From the NCBI GenBank assembly GCA_002401455.1, contig NVTE01000003.1, forward strand, positions 225,494 through 289,493: a DNA stretch of 64,000 nt, in the 5' to 3' direction. Source of the stretch: Alphaproteobacteria bacterium. Its GTDB lineage: Bacteria; Pseudomonadota; Alphaproteobacteria; Sphingomonadales; Emcibacteraceae. The stretch's first letter is position 1. Each line of letters opens with the position of its first letter. This document shows, piece by piece, positions 43,862 to 53,307 of the stretch. The notes beneath the pieces are model-generated. The model did no database searches. It had not been told where the DNA came from and saw only the letters and a program-made list of their open reading frames with translations. A program made the translations under genes and the position numbers.

Positions 43862-44293
43862 ATGGCCCAGATAATCACCCCACCTTTCACCGCTGAAACT
43901 GCCCGTAAGAAAGTCCAGTTGGCCGAGGATGGTTGGAACAGTCGGAATCCTGAAAAAGTTTCCCTGGCCTATTCCGAAAATTCTCAGTGGCGCAACCGTA
44001 ATACCTTTCTTCAGGGCCGGCCTGCGATCAAGAAATTTCTTACCGGAAAATGGAGCCGGGAACTACATTATAAGCTAGAGAAGGAACTTTGGGCTTTCCA
44101 GGGCAATCGCATTTCTGTACGCTTTGAATATGAATGGATGCATGCCGAAACCGGACAATGGTTTCGTTCTTACGGCAATGAGCAGTGGGAATTCAACGAC
44201 GATGGATTGATGGCCCGGCGCTATGCCAGTGTCAATGATCTGGCCATTGACCCGAAAGACCTTCGGATTACGACAAGCCCGGACAGTGAATAA
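43862..44293 (+). CDS. DUF1348 / SnoaL-like protein
   Basis: A 143-residue NTF2-fold protein: [52 protein letters not shown] is the DUF1348 signature, followed by the strands [24 protein letters not shown] and the terminal VNDLAI. The function of the family is not established. It commonly neighbours TetR repressors, as here, and is divergent from the TetR gene with the operator between them. The ATG at 43862 is the only reasonable start. Confidence 0.9.
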   Translation: MAQIITPPFTAETARKKVQLAEDGWNSRNPEKVSLAYSENSQWRNRNTFLQGRPAIKKFLTGKWSRELHYKLEKELWAFQGNRISVRFEYEWMHAETGQWFRSYGNEQWEFNDDGLMARRYASVNDLAIDPKDLRITTSPDSE

Positions 44294-44330
44294 AGTCCAA
44301 TTACCATGCCCCGCCACAGGGAGAAGGACC

Positions 44331-45800
44331 ATGAATCCAGTGATATCCGTTATGCAAAAAGGGTTTGCCTGTTATCGTAAAGCCCTGGTCGTTATGCTAA
44401 TAAGTTTATCACTGGTGGCTTGTTCCTCATCGAAGGACCCTGAACTGGCCTTGATTTATTCTCCCGCGGCTAAGCATCAGGCCCCGGACCGCAACCCCAT
44501 CATCATCATTCCCGGTATTCTGGGCAGTAAGCTTGTTGACCGTCAAAGTGGCACGGTTCTCTGGGGGGCGTTTGATGTTAAATTTGCCAATCCGAATAAT
44601 CCGGATGATCTGCGGCTTCTGGCCCTGCCGATTCCGACAGACGGCGACCAGTTGCCAGTGGAGAAGGGGCAAATTGAGCCAGATGGTGTATTGGATCGGA
44701 TTAAATTTCGCATTCTGGGTATTCCTGTGCAGTTGCAGGCTTATGCCAATATTCTGTCTACTCTGGGGGCCGGTGGTTACCGGGATGAAAGCCTGGGGCT
44801 GATGGGCCAGATTGATTATGGCAGCAATCATTTTACCTGCTTTCAGTTTGATTATGATTGGCGGTTGGATAATGCGGCCAATGCCAAACGCCTGCATGAG
44901 TTCATTGTTAAAAAACGGGTAGAGATCCAGAGACAGCATAAAGAAATTTATGGCATCGAAAATTCAGATGTGAAGTTTGACATTGCCGCCCATTCCATGG
45001 GGGCCTTGCTGACCCGATATTTTTTACGTTATGGTTCTCAGGAACTGACGGAGGAGGCCCCGCCGGAACTGACCTGGGAAGGGGCGAAATATGTCGAGCG
45101 GGTGATCATCATTGCCCCACCCAATGCCGGCTCCATAGAGGCGCTGGATCATCTGATTAATGGTCAGCATATCGGTCGTCCGGTTTTGCCCTTTTATCCC
45201 GCCGCCTTGCTGGGAACCTATCCGTCCCTCTATCAGTTAATGCCGCGCAACCGTCACCAACGGGTGTTCTGGAATCAGGACACGTCCCGGCCCGTTGCGG
45301 ATATCTATGATCCTGATTTATGGCAGAAAATGCATTGGGGGCTGGGCTCCCCGGAACAGGATGATATTTTGGCTACCCTGATGCCGGATGTGGATGATCC
45401 TTTGCTCAGGCTGGCTTATGCCCGCCGTCTTCAGAGCCGTCTGCTGAAGCGGGCAACATTGTTCCATGCGGCTCTTGACCGGCCGGGAAACCCGCCGGAA
45501 AGTCTGGAATTGTTTTTGGTCAGCGGCGATGCAGAGCCGACACCAGCCACCCTGACGATTGAGTCAAAAACCGGCAAAGTTAAAATCCTTTCAAAGGAAC
45601 CGGGAGATGGTGTCGTCCTGCGCCAGAGCAGTCTTCTGGACGAACGCACCGGCGGAGAATGGCAGCCCCGGCTGCGCAGCCCCCTGAAATTTGAACAGGT
45701 ATTATTTCTGCCCAACGATCACCTGGGGCTAACCAAAAGCAAAACTTTCCGCGATAACGTGCTTTATTGGTTACTGGAAAAACCGCGTCTGTCCCGATAG
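44331..45800 (+). CDS. Lecithin:cholesterol acyltransferase-like (LCAT) lipoprotein
   Basis: A 489-residue predicted lipoprotein (lipobox SLVAC near residue 29). The core is an alpha/beta hydrolase of the LCAT group: NPIIIIPGILGSKLVD for the oxyanion region, LWGAFD, FDYDWRLDN, and DIAAHSMGALLTRYF, whose Ser near residue 222 is the nucleophile. Catalytic Asp and His are expected in the C-terminal third (GDGVVLRQSSLLDE and PNDHLGLTKS). LCAT-type enzymes move acyl chains between lipids or act as phospholipases. It starts 37 bp after the DUF1348 gene, in the same direction. Confidence 0.87.
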   Translation: MNPVISVMQKGFACYRKALVVMLISLSLVACSSSKDPELALIYSPAAKHQAPDRNPIIIIPGILGSKLVDRQSGTVLWGAFDVKFANPNNPDDLRLLALPIPTDGDQLPVEKGQIEPDGVLDRIKFRILGIPVQLQAYANILSTLGAGGYRDESLGLMGQIDYGSNHFTCFQFDYDWRLDNAANAKRLHEFIVKKRVEIQRQHKEIYGIENSDVKFDIAAHSMGALLTRYFLRYGSQELTEEAPPELTWEGAKYVERVIIIAPPNAGSIEALDHLINGQHIGRPVLPFYPAALLGTYPSLYQLMPRNRHQRVFWNQDTSRPVADIYDPDLWQKMHWGLGSPEQDDILATLMPDVDDPLLRLAYARRLQSRLLKRATLFHAALDRPGNPPESLELFLVSGDAEPTPATLTIESKTGKVKILSKEPGDGVVLRQSSLLDERTGGEWQPRLRSPLKFEQVLFLPNDHLGLTKSKTFRDNVLYWLLEKPRLSR

Positions 45801-45851
45801 GGGTGAAGTGATTTTCTTGACAAAAGGCGATGAAGTAAGCATGTTTTGACC

Positions 45852-46424
45852 ATGAAGGTTTATATTAAGAATATGGTGTGCAACAGATGCGTGATGGTGG
45901 TGGCCGATGCGCTGGAGGATCTAGGCCTTCCTCAGAGGGCCGTGATCCTGGGCGAGGTTGATTTTGGCGACCAAACCATCAGCCCCCCTCAATTGGACAG
46001 GATACGGGACCGGATTGAACCCCTGGGTTTTGACCTGATCAGTGACCGCAAGAGCCGTTTGATCGAAGCCATCAAGCAGAAGATCATTGAACTGGTCCAG
46101 GCCCAGAACCAGGAAGGTCTGGTTCATCAAAAGCTATCTGACTATCTAACCCAGCATATTGCCTATGAATATAATTACCTCAGCACCCTGTTTTCCGCCG
46201 TCGAAGGTCTGACCATCGAAAGATATTATATCCAGCAGAAGATCGAAAAGGTCAAAGAACTTCTGGTCTATGATGAATTAAGCCTGACTGAGATTTCTTT
46301 CCAATTAGGCTATAGCAGCCTGCCTCATCTGAGCAGTCAGTTCAAATCGGTCACCGGCCTCAGCCCTAGTCATTTCAGGGGCCTGAAAAGCACCAAGCTT
46401 AGACATTCGATCGATAAACTGTAA
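45852..46424 (+). CDS. AraC family regulator with N-terminal metal-binding-type motif
   Basis: A 190-residue regulator. The N-terminus KVYIKNMVCNRCVMVVADALEDLGL carries a CxxC (Cys10, Cys13) in a context like the heavy-metal-associated (HMA) fold: MxCxxC followed by a helix. The middle about 60 residues are helical. The C-terminal about 100 residues form an AraC DNA-binding domain (YIQQKIEKVKELLVYDELSLTEISFQLGYSSLPHLSSQFKSVTGLSPSHFRG). The architecture suggests direct sensing of copper or another thiophilic metal. It lies 105 bp before the copper ATPase gene on the same strand, its likely target. The ATG at 45852 is chosen over a TTG at 45846. Confidence 0.85.
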   Translation: MKVYIKNMVCNRCVMVVADALEDLGLPQRAVILGEVDFGDQTISPPQLDRIRDRIEPLGFDLISDRKSRLIEAIKQKIIELVQAQNQEGLVHQKLSDYLTQHIAYEYNYLSTLFSAVEGLTIERYYIQQKIEKVKELLVYDELSLTEISFQLGYSSLPHLSSQFKSVTGLSPSHFRGLKSTKLRHSIDKL

Positions 46425-46529
46425 ATTCTGTAAGTCTTTCCAGAGGTCTTGTAACAGCCAATTCCCGTCGCTGGTGTACTGTCGGGGGGAATAGTAATTT
46501 GTCTTATACAAAAAGAGGAGAGCCATCTC

Positions 46530-48992
46530 ATGCAAAAAACGTTGCCCCTGCCTGCCGAAAATCAGGTTATGCTGGACCCGGTCTGTGCCATGACAGTCAG
46601 CCCGGAAACCGCAAAATATCATCAGAATCATGCCGGTCATGACTATCATTTCTGCAGCAGTGGCTGTGAGAGTAAATTCACTCACGCCCCGGAAGACTAT
46701 ATTTCGGCCGTTGATCCTGTCTGCGGCATGCTGGTGGATCGGGCCTCGGCCAAATATACTACCCGGCACAATGGCGAGACCTTTTATTTCTGTTCCGCCC
46801 GTTGTGCCGATAAATTCAGGGCTGAGCCGGCGGCTTATCTTGGGGGTCGTTCGGAGCCAGAACCTATGCCCGAGGGCACCCAATATACCTGCCCCATGCA
46901 TCCGGAAATCATTGAGGATCATTTTACCGACTGCCCGAAATGTGGCATGGCCCTGGAGCCCATGGGCATTCCCTCGGGCGATGAAGGTCCTAACCCGGAG
47001 CTGGTGGATTTTACCCGGCGCTTATGGATTGGCCTAGCCGCGGCGGTTCCGGTATTTATTCTTGAGATGGGCGGTCATTTGGTCCCGTCTTTCGCCGAGG
47101 CTGTTGATGCTGGCATGTCGACAATGGTCCAGTTCCTGCTGACGACCCTGGTGGTTTTCTGGTGTGGTGCGCCCATCTTCGGGCGGGGGTGGAAATCCAT
47201 TTTGACTATGAATCCCAACATGTGGACCTTGATCGGCATCGGCACCGGTATTGCCTATCTTTACAGTGTGGTGGCTCTGTTTGCCCCGGACCTGTTTCCA
47301 GAGGCGGTCAGGTTGGCCAATGGCGCTGTGCCGGTTTATTTTGAGGCGACAGCGGTGATCATCGTGCTGGTGCTGCTCGGGCAGGTTCTGGAGCTGCGCG
47401 CCCGGGAAAAAACCGGCAGTGCCATCCGGGCCCTGCTGGACCTGGCCCCGAAAACCGCCCGGCTGATATTGGCCGATGGCACAGAAGAAGATGTGCCGCT
47501 GGAGGATATTCTGGTCGGCGATGTGGTCCGGGTGCGTCCGGGGGAGAAAGTTCCGGTTGATGGGCTGGTCATGGAGGGCCGCTCGGCGGTGGATGAATCC
47601 ATGTTGACCGGTGAATCCCTGCCGGTTGAGAAGGCGGCCGGTGATAAAGTGACCGGGGCGACCCTGAACGGCACCGGCAGTCTGAGCATCCGGGCCGAAC
47701 GGGTCGGGGCCGAAACCCTGCTGTCCCAGATTGTGGCCATGGTGGCGGAGGCCCAGAGAAGCCGGGCGCCGATTCAGAAATATGCCGACCTGATTGCCGG
47801 CTGGTTTGTGCCGGCGGTCATTACCATTGCCGTCCTGGCCTTTGTGATCTGGTATAATTTCGGACCGGAGCCAGCACTGGCCATGGGCATCGTTGCCGCG
47901 GTCTCGGTCCTGATCATTGCCTGTCCCTGTGCGGTCGGCCTGGCGACACCCATGTCGATCATGGTCGCTACCGGCAAGGGCGCTCAGTTGGGTGTGTTGA
48001 TCAAGAATGCCGAGGCGCTGGAAGTCTTTGCCAAGGTCGACACTTTGATTGTCGATAAAACCGGAACCCTGACCCTGGGCAAGCCTGTGCTGACAGATGT
48101 GGTGCCGCTTAATGGTTATTCTGAGGCTGAAGTTTTGGCGCCAGCCGCCAGTCTTGAAAGCCATAGTGAGCACCCCCTGGCATCGGCAATTGTTGCTGGG
48201 GCTCGGGACAAGGGGCTTGAGCTGGCTAAAACCGAAGATTTCCAGGCCGTGACCGGAAAAGGGGTTCAGGGCTTTGTCGGCGGGCAGGCCGTTGCGCTGG
48301 GTAATGCCAAAATGATGGCGATGCTGGGGATTTCCCTTGACGGGCCTCTGGATCAGGTGGGGCAGATGCAGGCCGAGGGCAAGACGGTGATGATGGTGGT
48401 TCTTGATCACCAACTGGCTGGTCTGGTAGCGGTCGCTGACCCAATCAAGCCGACAACCAAGGCAGCGCTGGACGCTTTGCGGGCCGAGGGCCTGCATATT
48501 GTCATGGTGACCGGGGACAATGAGATCACCGCCCGCGCGGTGGCGGCGAAACTTGGCATTGAGGACATCCGGGCCGATGTTCTGCCCGCCGGTAAGGTCG
48601 AGATCGTCAAGGAGATGCAGGCTGCGGGCGCGGTGGTTGCCATGGCTGGCGACGGGGTCAATGATGCCCCAGCCCTGGCTCAGGCCGAGGTTGGTATCGC
48701 CATGGGCACCGGGGCCGATGTGGCCATGGAAAGTGCGGGCATTACCCTGGTCAGGGGCGAACTCGACGGCATTGTCCGGGCCAGGAAGCTGTCAGAGGCG
48801 ACCATGAGAAATATCAAGCAGAATTTGTTTCTGGCCTTTGTCTATAACAGTCTGGGAATTCCGGTGGCCGCCGGTATTCTGTTCCCGGTATTTGGCATCA
48901 TGCTGTCGCCGGTGATGGCGGCCGCCGCCATGAGCCTGTCGTCGCTGTCGGTGATCACCAATGCCTTAAGGCTTAAAATGACCCGAATTTAG
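46530..48992 (+). CDS. copA: Copper-translocating P-type ATPase with two YHS domains
   Basis: An 820-residue P1B-type ATPase that exports Cu(I) from the cytoplasm. Two N-terminal YHS-like metal domains (DPVCAMTV...FCSSGC and DPVCGMLV...FCSARC, to about residue 105) and a heavy-metal-binding segment (CPMHPEI...[12 protein letters not shown]) replace the usual HMA repeats. The core has helix 6 CPC (Cys465-Cys467), the phosphorylated Asp509 in DKTGTLT, the HP motif (SEHPLASAI) and [10 protein letters not shown]. All catalytic motifs are intact. A strong terminator follows. Confidence 0.95.
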   Translation: MQKTLPLPAENQVMLDPVCAMTVSPETAKYHQNHAGHDYHFCSSGCESKFTHAPEDYISAVDPVCGMLVDRASAKYTTRHNGETFYFCSARCADKFRAEPAAYLGGRSEPEPMPEGTQYTCPMHPEIIEDHFTDCPKCGMALEPMGIPSGDEGPNPELVDFTRRLWIGLAAAVPVFILEMGGHLVPSFAEAVDAGMSTMVQFLLTTLVVFWCGAPIFGRGWKSILTMNPNMWTLIGIGTGIAYLYSVVALFAPDLFPEAVRLANGAVPVYFEATAVIIVLVLLGQVLELRAREKTGSAIRALLDLAPKTARLILADGTEEDVPLEDILVGDVVRVRPGEKVPVDGLVMEGRSAVDESMLTGESLPVEKAAGDKVTGATLNGTGSLSIRAERVGAETLLSQIVAMVAEAQRSRAPIQKYADLIAGWFVPAVITIAVLAFVIWYNFGPEPALAMGIVAAVSVLIIACPCAVGLATPMSIMVATGKGAQLGVLIKNAEALEVFAKVDTLIVDKTGTLTLGKPVLTDVVPLNGYSEAEVLAPAASLESHSEHPLASAIVAGARDKGLELAKTEDFQAVTGKGVQGFVGGQAVALGNAKMMAMLGISLDGPLDQVGQMQAEGKTVMMVVLDHQLAGLVAVADPIKPTTKAALDALRAEGLHIVMVTGDNEITARAVAAKLGIEDIRADVLPAGKVEIVKEMQAAGAVVAMAGDGVNDAPALAQAEVGIAMGTGADVAMESAGITLVRGELDGIVRARKLSEATMRNIKQNLFLAFVYNSLGIPVAAGILFPVFGIMLSPVMAAAAMSLSSLSVITNALRLKMTRI

Positions 48993-49023
48993 GCTGCTTC
49001 TGGCCTTGTCCCGAAGCCACGTT

Positions 49024-49061
49024 AAAAGCCCGGGCCCTGATTAAGGGGGCCCGGGCTTTTT
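49024..49061 (+). terminator. Intrinsic terminator after copA
   Basis: A perfect 14-bp stem (AAAAGCCCGGGCCC at 49024-49037 with GGGCCCGGGCTTTT at 49047-49060) and a T run. Its symmetry lets it act on both strands, ending copA and also the convergent protease gene. Confidence 0.93.
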
Positions 49062-49088
49062 GTCAGGGAAAGATGTACTGTATGGCGG

Positions 49089-51173
49089 TTATTCGGCCGC
49101 TCTGTCTTTGGCATATTTTTTTACAAGACATGTGGCAAGTATGGTTTTTGCGTCTCTGATGGCAGGGTCTTTCTCAGTCTTTTTATCGACTTTCGACAGG
49201 GCGCCCTGCAGGTGCTCTGCTTCGTTGCCGGTCATTATGGTGTTTTTATCAATCAGCTTTGCTGCTTTGACAAAATTTGGCGTCCGTTGCCCTTTGAGAT
49301 TACCCAGACGCTTGGCCTCGATGATCTTGTAATAAGGCGCAAGAACCTCGTTCTTAAGTACTTTATCCAGGGCGGCGATTCCTTCTGTTATGTGATCGCC
49401 GCCGAGAGCAAGGGTCAGCAACAGGTCGGGACAGGCCAGAACCTCCATTGCCGCTTCCGCATGTGCCTGATCAAGGGCGGGGGAGACCATGACCCGTGTG
49501 GTTGCCTCAAGTTTGACCGGCATATTGTCGATTTCCCAGGCAAGGTCAACATGAATTTCATGAGCTCCGGCGACCTGGAACAGGGCGCCTTCATTGCCCC
49601 GGAGAAGGGTCATGTCACGGGAAATGGTTTCATGGGGTTGGATATCGATCAACTTGTCCTGGTCGGCACAGATGACCAAGCTGCGATAGCTTCTTTCCGC
49701 ACCAGAAGGGTCGCGAACACGTCCACTGACAATGCCAGAACTCAGACTGATGGACTCGGGAAAAGGAATGGCGTGATCTGTCGGGTTGTTGACTTTGAGA
49801 CGTACCCGGACAGGGGCCCCAAGGGGGACCGTTTTTGCCAGGGGGCTGACGTCAACTGTGAGGGTTTCCAGGATGACAGCTTCATCTTCGGGACTGATGA
49901 CCTGTACATTGCGGGCGACTTCAAAGGGAACCATTCCCGGACGGACCCAGGGGTCTGGCGCATGTTTCAGCCATTTTTCATCTTTGCCGTTGAAAGACCA
50001 TTGAATATTATGGGGGAAGGTTCCCGGTGAGTCCGCAATGACGCCGGTTGTATTCATGAAGCCTTCGTCCAGCGCGTTGTGGTATAGGCCCATGGCATGG
50101 CCGATTTCATGGACTGCGGTCCGGAAATATGCTGTTGGGGTGTCGCCGAATAAACGATTTCGCACATCGCCCCATTTTTCATCATTAGGGATTTTCCAAT
50201 GAGAGGCGATGGCGGCGCCTTCCCGGGGGATATTGTTGGAATCTGTGGCAAAGGCATCAAACATGATGCCTCGGCTTGTGGCATCCAGTCTGCGTACACA
50301 CAGCAGGTGATACCGCCAGCGACTGTCGAGATCCCTTCTATCCCGACGCTGGATCATTTTTTTATGTAATTCAGCGTTGGACCAGGATTCTCCGTTGGGT
50401 TCCTTGACGTTGGGGTCGCTTTCATAAGCGTTCATGTCCCACTTTACAGTTTTAAAGACGCTGCGCCAGCTGACGTCGGTGCCATTGTCTGCCGGTTGAG
50501 GGGAGGCTTTATAGCGGTCGACTTCTACGGTGGCTTTACGCAGGTATTTGGACACCCAGCCCATGGTTATCCGGCCAAGGCGATTACCATTTTCATCCCT
50601 GAGGTCGCCTTCAAGGTACTTGGCATCAGCGGGATAGTTGTCGGGCGGTGTTTCAAAAACCATTTTGGCTTTACGGACAATTTTAGGGCCCCAACTGTGG
50701 TTGGTGGGATCATATTTATAGAGATCGAAACCCAACTTGAAACTGTTGCCGAAGGTGATTCCTTCGAGGATCTTGTTAATGCTCAGATAATAGCGGTATT
50801 TGTTGCGTTTGAAGATCGGAATGCCACAGCGCGGACTGGGGTCCTGGTTTTTGACCAGCCTTGATTTCTTGAAGTAAAATTTGGGATGATAATAGAGGTC
50901 CCCACTGGCGGTGACCCCGCTCTGGTGGCGTTCAACACGCAGGGTACCGTTAAAGTGGCTCCAGGTGGAGTTCAGCGGTTTAAACTGTAAAAAATAACAA
51001 CCCTCTTTCAAGGAGTTGAAAATTCCCTGGGCAGGCAGCAGGGAGGAGGAAATCGGTTTAGTTAGATTTAAGTCGCTTCCATCAGATGCCTCATTGATTT
51101 CGGATGCGGTATCAGAAACTGAAATTAAGGACGGTAAGCTGGGGGATGAATGGGGATCGTTCGAGTTGGGCAT
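49089..51173 (-). CDS. Matrixin-like zinc metalloprotease
   Basis: A 694-residue protein with the zinc signature HEIGHAMGLYH (His355, Glu356, His359, His365) followed by a GFM segment that may be the Met-turn, as in metzincins of the matrixin type. The first 350 residues have no recognised family; the part after the protease domain includes a beta-sandwich-like stretch (residues 440-560) and a helical C-terminus with VKKYAKDRAAE. No signal peptide is seen; the N-terminus is Ser/Pro-rich. The target is unknown. The 330-bp gap behind it (51174-51503) contains no gene that I can support. Confidence 0.8.
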   Translation of the reverse strand: MPNSNDPHSSPSLPSLISVSDTASEINEASDGSDLNLTKPISSSLLPAQGIFNSLKEGCYFLQFKPLNSTWSHFNGTLRVERHQSGVTASGDLYYHPKFYFKKSRLVKNQDPSPRCGIPIFKRNKYRYYLSINKILEGITFGNSFKLGFDLYKYDPTNHSWGPKIVRKAKMVFETPPDNYPADAKYLEGDLRDENGNRLGRITMGWVSKYLRKATVEVDRYKASPQPADNGTDVSWRSVFKTVKWDMNAYESDPNVKEPNGESWSNAELHKKMIQRRDRRDLDSRWRYHLLCVRRLDATSRGIMFDAFATDSNNIPREGAAIASHWKIPNDEKWGDVRNRLFGDTPTAYFRTAVHEIGHAMGLYHNALDEGFMNTTGVIADSPGTFPHNIQWSFNGKDEKWLKHAPDPWVRPGMVPFEVARNVQVISPEDEAVILETLTVDVSPLAKTVPLGAPVRVRLKVNNPTDHAIPFPESISLSSGIVSGRVRDPSGAERSYRSLVICADQDKLIDIQPHETISRDMTLLRGNEGALFQVAGAHEIHVDLAWEIDNMPVKLEATTRVMVSPALDQAHAEAAMEVLACPDLLLTLALGGDHITEGIAALDKVLKNEVLAPYYKIIEAKRLGNLKGQRTPNFVKAAKLIDKNTIMTGNEAEHLQGALSKVDKKTEKDPAIRDAKTILATCLVKKYAKDRAAE

Positions 51174-51503
51174 TTGTTTCTCCTTTTATGCCTTAGGGGA
51201 CGGGGAATTAAAGCAATTTAAAAGAACGCAGCTAACCAAGCTGAAAAAAACCGGGTTAAAACTAAGGAGTTACTGGGGAAATACTTGAAAAGGGCTAGGA
51301 AAACTGACTCTTAAGGAAAAGGACGCTCCGGAAAGAAAAATTATACAATTATATTAAATATTAGTCAATACTAAATTAACTTATGGTTGTGATTATGACG
51401 CAGAAATTCTCTAATCAGGCAAGTATCATGGGCCTTCAAGAAAGGGGGAGGCTTGTTCAGAATGAAGTCCGTGTTGGTTATGGCAGGAAATGTATATAAA
51501 AGC

Positions 51504-52727
51504 CTATAATTTTTCACCTTTGAGCAGCTTGGGCAATTTACCGACGGTGCCTCTGGCGTGACGCATGAAGAATTTTTTCAATGGCGGCAGTTCGCCGACC
51601 AGACTTAACCCGACCTGACGGGCCAGGCGCAGGGGCGCGATGTCATTGGAGAAGAACCGGGTCAGGCCATCCATCCCTAAGGCCAGGATATTATTATCGG
51701 TCCGGCGCCAGCGCACATAGCGCTCTAGGGTGAATTCAGAGCCCAGGTCACCGCCGAGCCGCTTGGCATCGACCAGCACTTCGGCCAGGGCGGCAATATC
51801 GCGCAGGCCCAGGTTAAAGCCCTGTCCGGCGATGGGGTGAATGCCGTGGGCAGCGTCGCCAATCAGGCAGAAGCGCTCGGCCAGGTAATCGTCGGCCAGT
51901 TGGGAGCTGAGCGGATAGGACCAGCGCCGTCCCATATGCGTGACCTCGCCGAGAAAGTCGCCGAATTTTTTGGCGAGCTCGGCATCGAAGGCGGCGTCGG
52001 ACAGGCTCATTAGGCTTTTGGCCAGCTCTGGCGGCTCGCACCAGACGATGGACGACCGCTTGTCGCGCAACGGCAGGATGGCAAAGGGGCCACTGGGGTA
52101 AAACCGCTCGTAAGCGGTGCCGGCGTGGTCGATCTCATGCTGGACCGTGGTCACAATGGCGGTCTGGTTATAATCCCAATTTTGGACTTTGATGCCCATT
52201 CTCTCGCGCAGCGGCGATTGTCGGCCCTCAGCCGAAATAACCAGGGCGCAACTCAGGGTGCGGCCGCTGTTCAGGGTCAGATGGGCGGCCCCCGGACTGT
52301 GGGTCACGTCGGTGATATGGTCCGGGCTGATCAGGGTGATATTTTTTTCTTCTGCAAGGGCGTCAAACAGCCCGCTGCGCAGGTGGCGGACCTCGACCAT
52401 CTGGCCCAGCGGCCCATCGCCCAGATCCTGTTCATCAAAATGCAGGAACAGCGGTGAATGGCCGTCGGTAATATGAATTTCATTGATCGGCTGGGCTTGA
52501 TGCCCGATCCGGTCCCACAGGCCCAGGGTCTTCATCATCACATAGGGCGCATAGGAAATGGCATAGGACCGCCCATCAAATTCCTCGTTCAGGCTCGGGG
52601 CCAGATCGCTATATTCCACCAGGGCCACACTTAGGCCATTCTGGGCCAGGGCGCAGGCCAATGTCATGCCGACAACACCGCCGCCGGAAATAACCACATC
52701 AAATTGTTCAGACTTCATTTTTTTCAT
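51504..52727 (-). CDS. FAD-dependent hydroxylase of ubiquinone biosynthesis (UbiH/UbiF family)
   Basis: A 407-residue aromatic-ring hydroxylase of the UbiH/VisC/Coq6 family. FAD dinucleotide motif ([30 protein letters not shown]) at the N-terminus, the DGRSYAIS segment and the family hallmark [25 protein letters not shown] near residue 280. These enzymes hydroxylate the quinone ring during coenzyme Q synthesis; which carbon it attacks cannot be told. Start at ATG 52727 or 52718. It stands alone, divergent from glnK. Confidence 0.9.
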   Translation of the reverse strand: MKKMKSEQFDVVISGGGVVGMTLACALAQNGLSVALVEYSDLAPSLNEEFDGRSYAISYAPYVMMKTLGLWDRIGHQAQPINEIHITDGHSPLFLHFDEQDLGDGPLGQMVEVRHLRSGLFDALAEEKNITLISPDHITDVTHSPGAAHLTLNSGRTLSCALVISAEGRQSPLRERMGIKVQNWDYNQTAIVTTVQHEIDHAGTAYERFYPSGPFAILPLRDKRSSIVWCEPPELAKSLMSLSDAAFDAELAKKFGDFLGEVTHMGRRWSYPLSSQLADDYLAERFCLIGDAAHGIHPIAGQGFNLGLRDIAALAEVLVDAKRLGGDLGSEFTLERYVRWRRTDNNILALGMDGLTRFFSNDIAPLRLARQVGLSLVGELPPLKKFFMRHARGTVGKLPKLLKGEKL

Positions 52728-52903
52728 ATGTCTTTTTACGCTTACAACCGAGCTACAGCAAACAAAATCATATGCCTAAATAATAGCCATTAATTTATTG
52801 TGATTAAATAATAGTCATATTGGAGAGTTTGCCTGTAGTCGAAAAGGGGGGAGTTTTTTAAATTACATCATTATTTCAGTGGCTTATATGAAAAAAATGA
52901 AAT

Positions 52904-52919
52904 TGGCATGGCTCTTGAA
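52904..52919 (+). promoter_or_regulatory. Sigma-54-like promoter of glnK
   Basis: TGGCATG-N4-TTGAA matches the -24/-12 pattern (TGGCAC-N5-TTGCA) with correct spacing and lies 40 bp before the glnK start. GG and the TTG are kept; the final C is replaced by A. This fits nitrogen control by NtrC and RpoN. Confidence 0.6.
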
Positions 52920-52958
52920 AGGAGGGGAGGGACAGGTGACAAAAAAAGGAAGAAGCCA

Positions 52959-53297
52959 ATGAAAATGATAACCGCCATCATCAAGCCGTTCAAGCTTGAT
53001 GACGTGAGAGAGGCCCTTAATGAGGTGGGCGTGATGGGTCTCACCGTCAGTGAAGTGAAAGGCTACGGCCGCCAAAAGGGCCATTCGGAGATTTACCGGG
53101 GCGCCGAATATGAGGTGGCCTTCGTGCCCAAGCTCAAGCTGGAGCTGGCGATCCCCGACAGCCTTGTCGAGGCGGTCCGCGAGGCCCTGCGCAGCGCGGC
53201 CCATACCGGGAGCTTCGGTGACGGCAAGATATTTGAGGTCGAGCTGGACCACGCATTAAGAATAAGAACAGGTGAAATGGCTGATGAGGCCCTTTAG
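52959..53297 (+). CDS. glnK: Nitrogen regulatory protein P-II (GlnK/GlnB)
   Basis: A 112-residue trimeric signal protein that reads 2-oxoglutarate, ATP/ADP and glutamine state and gates AmtB. MKMITAIIKPFKLDDVREAL is typical; the T-loop carries Tyr51 (RGAEYEV), the uridylylation site; the C-terminal signature TGSFGDGKIFE is present. The ATG at 52959 is supported by a purine-rich site. It is followed by amtB ten bases downstream, as in most proteobacteria, so the name glnK is preferred to glnB. Confidence 0.95.
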   Translation: MKMITAIIKPFKLDDVREALNEVGVMGLTVSEVKGYGRQKGHSEIYRGAEYEVAFVPKLKLELAIPDSLVEAVREALRSAAHTGSFGDGKIFEVELDHALRIRTGEMADEAL

Positions 53298-53307
53298 GAG
53301 TAAGATG

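Noticed and set aside
47034..48497. 487-codon open frame antisense to copA
   Set aside because: It mirrors the copA reading frame in GC-rich DNA; the translation is low-complexity and rich in His, Gln and Gly, with no motif. copA is intact on the other strand.
51395..51499. 34-codon frame between the protease and ubiquinone hydroxylase genes
   Set aside because: Short, with no clear ribosome site or promoter and no recognisable similarity.
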